Shown piece after piece: positions 57,395 through 64,000 of a DNA stretch of 64,000 bases. The position numbers were made by a program, and so were the translations under genes. This stretch comes from DATLLN01 sp963720885 (GTDB lineage Bacteria > Actinomycetota > Thermoleophilia > Gaiellales > JAICJC01). The stretch's first letter is position 1; every line of letters starts with the position of its first letter. The notes under the pieces were generated by a model. It was not told the DNA's origin, did no database searches, and saw only the letters and a list, made by a program, of their open reading frames with translations. The DNA lies in contig CAVRGW010000004.1 in assembly GCA_963720885.1 (NCBI GenBank), forward strand, positions 124,001 through 188,000. The letters run 5' to 3'.

Positions 57395-59034
57395 CGCGAC
57401 TCCTTGACCTCGTGGGCGTCGAACGCTTCCTTGAACTGGTCGAACAGGTCGTCCTCCGACACGGCCTCCGGCGGCTCGACCGCGAGCACCGTCTCCTCGC
57501 CGGCGGGTTCCTGCACCGCCGGAGCCTCCTCGTCGACGATCCGCAGCCTGACCGGTCCGCCCAGCGCCTGGCCGAGCACCTCGGCGATCAGCTCCTCGTT
57601 CTCGGACGACGATGCCCCGGCCTTGGCGAACGCCAGGCTGAAGGCGAGCGTGACGACGCCGTCGTCGACTCCTGTCGGCCGCGCGCTGTCCAGCAGCGCA
57701 CGCAGCGGCGGCGAGCGACGGCCGATCTCGGGGAGCACCGCGTCCTCCCACCGCGCCATCAGACCGTCGCCGGACGCCGGCGGCGGGTTCCGGGGCTCCG
57801 GCGCCGCGGCCGGCGGATCGGCTTCGACGACCGCCTCAGGGGCGGGTGCGGCGGCCGGCGCTGCGGCTGCGGTGGCAGGCGGCGGGGGAGGCGCGGGTGC
57901 GCCGCTCTCCAGCCGCTCCAGCCGCTGCTGCAGCGCCTCCAGCGAAAGCTCGCCCTGCGGGCGGCAGACCTTGACCAGCGCCAGCTCCAGGGGGAGCCGC
58001 GGATCGGAGCCCTCCTTGACCTCGTCGACGACCTCGCGGAGCAGATCGATCAGCCGCTGCACGGCCGTCGGCGTGAGGCGGGACGCCTGCTCGGCCAGCC
58101 GCGCCTGCTCATCGATGGTCATCGCCAGGTCGGCGGGAGGCTCGCCCAGCTGCTGTGTCAGGAACAACCCGCGCAGGTGGGTCAGCAGTCCGGCCGTCAC
58201 CGAGCCGAGGTCGGCGCCCGACTCGGCGAGCTCGTCCACCAGCCGCAGCGACCCGGCCGCGTCTCCGGCGGCCACCAGGTCGAGCGCGCGGAAGAGCATC
58301 TCCTCGTCGGCCGTCCCCAGCAGCGCCCGGGCGTCGTCGGCGGTGATCTGCTGCGAGCATGCGGTCTGCAGCTGGTCGAGCAGCGACACCGCGTCGCGGA
58401 AGCTGCCGCCGCCGGCGCGCGCCACCATCGTGATCGCGGCGTCGTCGATCTCGATCCCCTCGGCCGTCGCGATCCGGTTCAGCAGCTCGCTGGTCTCGGC
58501 GTGCGTCGGGCGGTGGAACGCGAACCGCTGGCAGCGGCTGCGGATGGTCGGCAGCATCGCCTGCATCTCGGTGGTGCAGAGCACGAAGATCGCGTGATCG
58601 GGCGGCTCCTCGAGCGTCTTCAGCACCGCGTTCGAGGCCTCCTTGGTCAGCATGTGGGCCTCGTCGACGATGTAGATCTTGTAGCGGCCGAGCACCGGCC
58701 GCAGCACGACCTTGTCGCGGATCTCGCGGATGTCGTCGATCCCGCGATGGCTGGCGGCATCCATCTCGATCACGTCGATCGCCGTGGCGTCGTGGATCGT
58801 CCGGCAGGACTCGCACACCAGGCAGGGCGCGGTCGTCGGCCCCTTCTCGCAGTTCAGGGACTTGGCCAGGATCTTGGCCATCGACGTCTTGCCGGTGCCG
58901 CGCGGGCCGGCGAACAGGTACGCGTGGGCCACGCGATCCTGATCGATCGCGTTGCTCAGCGTGCGAACGACATGTCCCTGCCCGACGACCTGGCTGAAGT
59001 CGAGGGGCCGGTGGGTGCGGTATAGCGCGGACAC
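57391..59034 (-). CDS. dnaX: DNA polymerase III subunit gamma/tau
   Basis: This 547-residue clamp-loader ATPase has Walker A (GPRGTGKTSMAKILAKSLNC), a zinc-binding CLVCESC module, the VDEAHMLT Walker B and the sensor motif RCQRFAF. An alanine/proline-rich linker (about 375-415) and a C-terminal tau-like domain follow. The GTG start follows TAACAT by 6 nt, just downstream of the SRP RNA 3' end. It is coupled to ybaB. Confidence 0.94.
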   Translation of the reverse strand: MSALYRTHRPLDFSQVVGQGHVVRTLSNAIDQDRVAHAYLFAGPRGTGKTSMAKILAKSLNCEKGPTTAPCLVCESCRTIHDATAIDVIEMDAASHRGIDDIREIRDKVVLRPVLGRYKIYIVDEAHMLTKEASNAVLKTLEEPPDHAIFVLCTTEMQAMLPTIRSRCQRFAFHRPTHAETSELLNRIATAEGIEIDDAAITMVARAGGGSFRDAVSLLDQLQTACSQQITADDARALLGTADEEMLFRALDLVAAGDAAGSLRLVDELAESGADLGSVTAGLLTHLRGLFLTQQLGEPPADLAMTIDEQARLAEQASRLTPTAVQRLIDLLREVVDEVKEGSDPRLPLELALVKVCRPQGELSLEALQQRLERLESGAPAPPPPPATAAAAPAAAPAPEAVVEADPPAAAPEPRNPPPASGDGLMARWEDAVLPEIGRRSPPLRALLDSARPTGVDDGVVTLAFSLAFAKAGASSSENEELIAEVLGQALGGPVRLRIVDEEAPAVQEPAGEETVLAVEPPEAVSEDDLFDQFKEAFDAHEVKESR

Positions 59035-59040
59035 CCCTGC

Positions 59041-59046
59041 ATGTTA
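59041..59046 (-). promoter_or_regulatory. candidate -10 element, leaderless start of dnaX
   Basis: TAACAT on the minus strand ends 6 nt before the dnaX GTG. It lies between the SRP RNA end and dnaX. Confidence 0.4.
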
Positions 59047-59065
59047 ACCGGGGGAGGGCTGAGCG

Positions 59066-59345
59066 GCCGTGCACCCGCCCCTCGAGGTGGCGGACCCGGA
59101 CGGTGCCCTCCAGCATCGGCTCCTGCCAGGCTGACCCGCGGCACCCGGGTGACGTTGCTTAGCGCTGCTTCCTTCCGGACCTGACGCGGTTCACAAGCCT
59201 CCGTTGCGCGGGACCTGGCGATCAACGCCGAACACCGGGGCCCTGATTCCGAACCCGACGCCCCTCAGGGCGGGAGTTCAGCCCGGCTAGAGCGGATTGC
59301 CGGTACAGGGAACCGCTAGCTCCCCACCTAGCACGGCCACACCGA
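59066..59345 (-). ncRNA. ffs: signal recognition particle RNA, long form with Alu domain
   Basis: Reading the minus strand, the 5' part has GTGCTAGGTGGGGAG, CCCTGTAC, GCAATCCGCTCTAGC and GGCTGAA, the Alu-domain sequence of Bacillus-type scRNA. The middle has GTCAGGTCCGGAAGGAAGCA, the invariant SRP54-binding loop (about 59163-59183). The 3' end is near GGGTGCACGG. The length of about 280 nt matches the long bacterial SRP RNA rather than the 4.5S form of about 100 nt. Ends are approximate. A TACGAT (minus strand, just upstream of 59345) may be the -10. Its place before dnaX matches B. subtilis. Confidence 0.92.
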
Positions 59346-59350
59346 TCGTA

Positions 59351-59776
59351 TCAGCCGGCGTCCGCCCGGTCCTCCGCCTCACGGAGGCGGCGGGCGAGGA
59401 TCTTCGCCAGCTTCAGCGAGATGGCGGGGTGCTGCTCGAGCAGCGGTGTGAACTGCCAGGCCGTGATGCCGAAGACCCGCAGCGGCGACTCGGCGATCAC
59501 CGATGCCGTGCGCCGGCCGGTCTCGTCGAGCAGCGCGACCTCGCCGAATGACGCGCCCGGGCCGAGCGTGGCCCGCCGCTCGCCGTGGCGCTCGACGCGC
59601 GCCTCGCCGTCGGCGATCACGAAGAAACCGACGCCGCCCTCGCCCTCGCCGACGATGGTATCGCCGGTGTCGTATCTCCGCTCCTTGGCCGTGTTCGCCA
59701 CGGCTTCGAGCTCTTTGTCGTTCAGGCCGTCGAACAGCGGCACTCGCCGCAGTATCTCGATGCGCTCGTCGCTCAT
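59351..59776 (-). CDS. stand-alone cyclic nucleotide-binding domain protein
   Basis: This 141-residue protein is a single Crp-like domain: IEILRRVPLFDGLNDKELEA, DTIVGEGEGGVGFFVIADGE and the cassette FGEVALLDETGRRTAS, with the conserved glutamate and arginine. There is no DNA-binding domain. It is the fourth such domain in the window. It ends a few bases from the SRP RNA promoter region and faces the same way. Confidence 0.82.
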   Translation of the reverse strand: MSDERIEILRRVPLFDGLNDKELEAVANTAKERRYDTGDTIVGEGEGGVGFFVIADGEARVERHGERRATLGPGASFGEVALLDETGRRTASVIAESPLRVFGITAWQFTPLLEQHPAISLKLAKILARRLREAEDRADAG

Positions 59777-59859
59777 GCGAACCTCGGTTGCAGTGGTCGG
59801 GACGGCATAGTCTGCCGATCTTCCCCCACTTCGGCAAGTGGCATACTCCGGTGCGCACT

Positions 59860-59951
59860 GGAGAGGTGTCCGAGTTGGCTTAAGGAGCGCGACTGGAAAT
59901 CGCGTAAGCGGGGATTCACCTGCTTCGCGGGTTCGAATCCCGCCCTCTCCG
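59860..59951 (+). tRNA. tRNA-Ser (anticodon GGA)
   Basis: The acceptor stem GGAGAGG (59860-59866) pairs with CCTCTCC (59944-59950), with discriminator G. The anticodon loop CTGGAAA is closed by CGCGA/TCGCG and holds GGA at 59895-59897. A long variable arm and a GTTCGAATC T loop identify a type II serine tRNA. CCA is not encoded. Confidence 0.95.
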
Positions 59952-59990
59952 CTCTCCGAGCCGGGTAACCGGGCGGCAAGGACCGGCGGG

Positions 59991-59996
59991 CATACT
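59991..59996 (+). promoter_or_regulatory. candidate -10 element, leaderless start of response regulator gene
   Basis: CATACT ends 6 nt before the ATG at 60003. Confidence 0.35.
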
Positions 59997-60002
59997 GCCC
60001 GC

Positions 60003-60658
<656 letters not shown>

Positions 60659-60662
<4 letters not shown>

Positions 60663-62053
60663 GGAACTGGAAGCTCCGCACCCGGGTGGCGCTGGCGGCG
60701 GCGCTTGCGATCTTCCTCGCCGTTGCCTTGGTGGGCATCGCAATCCAGCTGCTGCTGGCCCGCGACCTGCGTCGCCAGCTCGACTCGACCCTGAAGCAGC
60801 GGGCCACCGACGTGGCGACGCTCAGCGCGTCCGCGCCCGCGCTGCTGACGACCCCGGGCGCGCTCGACTCGGCGCCGGCGACCGGCGCGCTGGACGTCGA
60901 GGTGGTCGACCGCAACGGGCGGATCGTCGCCCGCTCGCTTGCGCTGGGCGCCCGCGTGCTGCCCGCCGAGCAGCTCGTCGATCGGGCCGTCGACAAGGGC
61001 ACGGCGGGCTACGCCGACGCGACCATGGGCGGTGAGGGGCTGCGCATCTACGCGGCGCCGCTGGCGGACGTCGGCGGCGGGCCGGCTGCTGGGGGCGCGG
61101 TGGTGGTCGCGTCGACCACCGACCAGGTGGACGGCACGCTCGACCGGCTGCGCCAGCTGACGCTGTTTGCCGGCCTGGCAGCAGCCGCTGTCGCCGTACC
61201 GCTCGCCCTGGCCGTCACCCGCCGGGTGCTGCGCCCGCTGGAGCGTCTGACCTCCGACGCCGCCGAGATCCGCCGCACCGCCGACCCGTCGCGGCGCCTG
61301 CCGACGGCCGGCGGCGAGGACGAGGTGCAGCAGCTGACCGTCGCGCTGAATGAGATGCTGGCGGCGCTGGAGCGGGCGCGCGACGCGGAGCGGCGGTTCC
61401 TGGCCGACGCCTCCCACGAGCTGCGGACGCCGCTGACGGCGCTCCGCGGCAACGCCGCCTACCTCGCCCGGCGCGGGGCCGACGAGGGCGCCTTCGCCGA
61501 TCTGGAGGCGGACGTCGCCCGGCTCTCGGAGCTGGTCGACGGCCTGCTCGCCGTGGCCCGCGAGGACGCGGCCGGGCCGCCCGCCGACCCGATCGACGTG
61601 ACGGCGCTGGTGACCTCGCTCGAGCCGGATCCGCAGCTCCGCGTGACGGCGCAGCCGGGGCTGGCCGTGCGCGGCGACGGCGATGCGATCGGCCGCGCCC
61701 TGGCCAACCTGATCGAGAACGCGAAGCGCTACGGCCCGGCGGGCGAGCCCGTCGACGTCGACGCTCGGGGCGACGGTGCCACGGTGGTGGTGGCGGTGAC
61801 CGACGCCGGCGCGGGGGTACCCGGCGTCACCGTCGAGCAGGCGAGCACGCGGTTCTGGCGCGGCCCCAACAGCGCGGGCACGCGCGGCTCCGGTCTCGGC
61901 CTGGCGCTGGTGCGGGCGACCGCCGAGCGCCACGGTGGGCGGCTGGTGATCGAGGGCCCGCGGTTTGCAATCGAGCTTCCAGCTCTCACGGATCTCTCAG
62001 AGGACGTGGGCCACACTGCCCGCGTACTCGCGCAGAAGGAAGGACCCCCGTGA
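60659..62053 (+). CDS. sensor histidine kinase
   Basis: This 464-residue kinase has two membrane helices (about 10-32 and 160-182) enclosing a sensor region, a HAMP segment and a HisKA domain with the phosphorylated histidine in ADASHELRTPLTAL. A HATPase domain follows with ALANLIENAKRYG and GSGLGLALVRATAERHGG. It is the partner of the response regulator upstream. The signal is unknown; the downstream exported protein at 62050 may take part in sensing or be the main target. Its stop overlaps that gene's GTG. Confidence 0.92.
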
Positions 62054-63192
62054 GCGTTTTCCGCAGAATGTCAACCGCAAGGCTGCTGGTCGTCCTGGCC
62101 GTCGCCGTGACGGCAGTGGCCGTCGCCGGCATCGCGTTCGCGCGTGGCTCGAACGACAAGCCGCCTCCCAAGCCGCTGGCCGACGCCATCTCGAGCGCGT
62201 TCACCGGCACCCTCCCCAAGGGCGTGACCGCCGACATCGCGTTCACCAACAACCTGCTGCCCGCCGGCACGCTGGACGGGCAGGAGTCGCTGTCCGGCGC
62301 CACCGGCAAGCTGTGGGTCAGCGACAGCGGCCGGTTCCGGCTGGACGTCAAGTCCGGGTCGCACCAGGCCCAGATCACCGGCGGCCCGTCGGGCCTGTCG
62401 CTGTACGACCCGAAGACCGACACGGTCTACCGGCTGCCCGTCAGCGGCGAGCCAAAGCCGTCAGATTCCGGCAACGGGATGCCACCGCTGGTCGGTTCGA
62501 TCGGCCAGGCGATCTCGAAGCTGTCGTCGGTCGCAACCATCACCGGCGCCACGCCGACCACCATCGCCGGCCAGCCGGCGTACTCCGTCAAGGTGTCGCC
62601 GCTGCACGACGGCGGGCTGCTGGGCGGCGTGGAGGTCGGCTGGGACGCCGTGCACGGCATCCCGCTCAAGGTCGCCGTCTACAGCCGCGGCCAGTCCGAT
62701 CCGGTGCTGGCGCTGACCGCCACCGACATCAGCTATGGCGCCGTCTCGGACTCGCAGCTGACGGTGCCGGGCGCCGACACGGCGCATGTCGTCGACCTCA
62801 AGCTGCCGAGCGCGTCCGCGTTCGAGGGCGCTCACCCCACGGTCAGCTCGGGCGCGAAGGGCGCCGGCTTCCCGGTGTCCGCCCCGGAGACGCTGATCGG
62901 GCTGCCGCGGCAGAGCGTCCGCGTCATCTCGGCAGGTGACCATCGCGTCGCGCTGGTCGTCTACGGCCAGGGCCTCGGTGCCGTCGCCGTGGTACAGCAG
63001 GCCGCCGATAGCGGCGACGAGCCCTCCGGGCTGTCGCACCTGCCGGCCGTCTCAATCGGCGGTGCTGCCGGCCACGAGCTGGCCACCGCGCTGGGCACGG
63101 TGGTGCGCTTCCAGAAGGGTGGCGTCGCCTACACCGTGATCGGCTCGGTGCCCCCCGTCGCCGCCGAGGCGGCTGCCCGGGCGATCTCCTGA
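62050..63192 (+). CDS. exported LolA/RseB-like protein
   Basis: This 380-residue protein has an N-terminal membrane or signal segment (about 10-31) and a long extracytoplasmic part. The SSGA-like GKLWVSDSGRFRLDVKSGS, TITGATPTTIAGQPAYSVKV and GVEVGWDAVHGIPLKV stretches resemble LolA/RseB-type lipid-binding beta folds. A C-terminal DUF4367-like region follows (PETLIGLPRQSVRVISAGD). GAAGGA precedes the GTG, which overlaps the kinase stop. It may be a sensor accessory or a cell-envelope protein. Confidence 0.65.
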   Translation: MSVFRRMSTARLLVVLAVAVTAVAVAGIAFARGSNDKPPPKPLADAISSAFTGTLPKGVTADIAFTNNLLPAGTLDGQESLSGATGKLWVSDSGRFRLDVKSGSHQAQITGGPSGLSLYDPKTDTVYRLPVSGEPKPSDSGNGMPPLVGSIGQAISKLSSVATITGATPTTIAGQPAYSVKVSPLHDGGLLGGVEVGWDAVHGIPLKVAVYSRGQSDPVLALTATDISYGAVSDSQLTVPGADTAHVVDLKLPSASAFEGAHPTVSSGAKGAGFPVSAPETLIGLPRQSVRVISAGDHRVALVVYGQGLGAVAVVQQAADSGDEPSGLSHLPAVSIGGAAGHELATALGTVVRFQKGGVAYTVIGSVPPVAAEAAARAIS

Positions 63193-63203
63193 CCGGCTGA
63201 ACC

Positions 63204-63638
63204 TCAGTCCTGGGAGCGTGCGCACACAGCGCACGTTCCCAGGACGACCAGCGTCGCCTCGTCTGGCTGGAATCCGGTTCGCGCCGCGCTCCGCAACACG
63301 CCGTCGGTGTCCACGCCGGCCGCGTTCAGATCGGCCACCGCGCCGCACGAGCGGCACACCATGTGGTGGTGCGGCTCAGGCCGCGAGTCGTACACCTCGG
63401 TGCCGCCCAACCCGACCACGCGCCTCACCAGCCCGACGTCCTCCAGCAGGTCGAGTGTCGCGTAGACCGTGGGCAGCGACACGCCGGGCAGGTCGGGTTC
63501 AACCTCGGCCAGCAGGCGTTCGGCAGTGAAGTGGCCGTGCAGCCGCTGCACGTGCCGCAGGATCACGCGCCGCTGCGGCGTCACCCGTCCCTTGCGGGCG
63601 CGGATGGCGGCGACGAGCTGGTCGTTCGGATCGGTCAT
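63204..63638 (-). CDS. Fur family transcriptional regulator
   Basis: This 144-residue Fur-family repressor has the winged helix KGRVTPQRRVILRHVQ and LPTVYATLDLLEDVGLV, the metal site HHHMVCRSCGAVADL and a second CAVC pair. Members sense iron, zinc, manganese or peroxide; the cysteine pairs indicate a structural zinc. The ATG at 63638 has GAAGGA upstream. It diverges from a VIT-family transporter gene, with an A+T-rich operator candidate between them. Confidence 0.9.
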   Translation of the reverse strand: MTDPNDQLVAAIRARKGRVTPQRRVILRHVQRLHGHFTAERLLAEVEPDLPGVSLPTVYATLDLLEDVGLVRRVVGLGGTEVYDSRPEPHHHMVCRSCGAVADLNAAGVDTDGVLRSAARTGFQPDEATLVVLGTCAVCARSQD

Positions 63639-63672
63639 CTGTCCTTCAACATAGCAAACACTTAGGCGCACC

Positions 63673-63705
63673 TTATTCTAACACATAAATAATAATTGCT
63701 AGACT
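63673..63705. promoter_or_regulatory. fur/transporter intergenic operator and promoter candidate
   Basis: TTATTCTAACACATAA (63673-63688) has inverted TTAT/ATAA ends like Fur-family boxes, and TTAGG/CCTTA (63662-63675) lies beside it. TAGACT (63700-63705) ends 7 nt before the transporter ATG, placing the box at its -35 region. Confidence 0.4.
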
Positions 63706-63712
63706 GCGGGGG

Positions 63713-64000
63713 ATGACGGCCCTCACCATCCTCCACCGCTGGCGCGCCGCGGACGACCAGGACCGGGTGCTGCGGTTCGTCCAGCCGGGACTGGTCGGGC
63801 TGATCGACGGCACGGTGTCCACGCTGGCGCCGATCTTCGCCGCGGCGATCATCGCCGGCTCGCGTGCGGCGCTGCTCGTCGGCCTTGCCTCCGCGCTGGG
63901 CGCCGCGATCAGCATGGGCATGTCGGAGGCGCTGTCCGACGACGGGGAGCTGACCGGGCGCGGCGACTCCGTGACCCGAGGCGTGGTGACCGGCGCGGCC
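63713..64000 (+). CDS. VIT1/CCC1 family iron/manganese transporter (partial)
   Basis: Ninety-six codons are visible before the window ends. After a short N-terminus the sequence has GLVGLIDGTVSTLAPIFAA, a hydrophobic stretch and ALGAAISMGMSEALSDDG then LTGRG, the signature of VIT-type transporters related to the membrane part of MbfA. It probably exports or sequesters ferrous iron or manganese. It has no ferritin-like N-terminal domain. Divergence from fur suggests control by that regulator. Confidence 0.82.
   Translation, partial: MTALTILHRWRAADDQDRVLRFVQPGLVGLIDGTVSTLAPIFAAAIIAGSRAALLVGLASALGAAISMGMSEALSDDGELTGRGDSVTRGVVTGAA

Noticed and set aside
59838..60002. N-terminal extension of the response regulator through the tRNA gene
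   Set aside because: The frame is open upstream, but it crosses tRNA-Ser, and the receiver domain begins right after the ATG at 60003.

Overview
The window is about 70% G+C with dense, mostly operonic coding on both strands. It reads as a chromosomal segment of an actinobacterium (Actinomycetota). The support is a SigK/RskA-type sigma/anti-sigma pair, an acyl-CoA carboxylase with fused biotin carboxylase and biotin carrier, PucR and Lrp regulators, and many GTGA/ATGA overlaps. A deep lineage such as Thermoleophilia/Gaiellales fits (long Bacillus-type SRP RNA, class E-like succinate dehydrogenase), but that placement is an inference. No phage, plasmid, IS or CRISPR features were seen.

Layout. 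1-7.7 kb: an exopolysaccharide block (polysaccharide deacetylase, two GT4 glycosyltransferases, a Wzz/tyrosine-kinase-like protein with a ruined P-loop, two sulfotransferase-like proteins, an O-antigen ligase/Wzy-type polymerase). Its likely initiating phosphoglycosyltransferase lies at 11.3-12.8 kb, beyond a propionyl/acetyl-CoA carboxylase pair with a small epsilon-like ORF between the subunits. 12.9-23.7 kb: a SEC-C protein, a PucR regulator divergent from a CoA-acylating methylmalonate-semialdehyde dehydrogenase, and an Lrp regulator divergent from a tightly coupled run of acyl-CoA synthetase, enoyl-CoA hydratase, class III aminotransferase, MDR reductase and PfkB kinase. A cytochrome c lipoprotein and a metal-binding HMA protein follow. 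With the carboxylase, this looks like catabolism converging on propionyl-CoA.

23.9-43 kb: central carbon metabolism (sucCD, mdh, citrate synthase, PEP carboxykinase, a three-subunit succinate dehydrogenase) interleaved with a rhomboid protease, a YlbL-like PDZ/Lon protease, agmatinase and three cyclic-nucleotide-binding proteins, one fused to an MFS transporter. An aminotransferase and the PEP carboxykinase each carry a single-base frameshift. 43-52 kb: a RecQ helicase with C-terminal HEAT-like repeats, a nuclease, a phosphoesterase, a hydrolase, a ribbon-helix-helix regulator operon with a DUF4097 protein, an Asp23 protein and an ECF sigma/anti-sigma pair. 52-64 kb: lysC-asd, a PLP decarboxylase, recR-ybaB-dnaX-SRP RNA-tRNA-Ser (the B. 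subtilis gene order), a two-component system, and fur divergent from a VIT-family iron transporter cut by the window edge.

Two general signals stand out. First, at least a dozen genes have a -10-like hexamer ending exactly 6 nt before the start codon, which indicates widespread leaderless transcription and fixes several starts. Second, three intergenic spots carry related palindromic or tandem repeats (36.3, 43.3 and 56.4 kb) that look like REP/REPIN-type elements. The only gene-free stretches over 300 bases are the repeat array at 36296-36622 and the SRP RNA region at 59035-59350.
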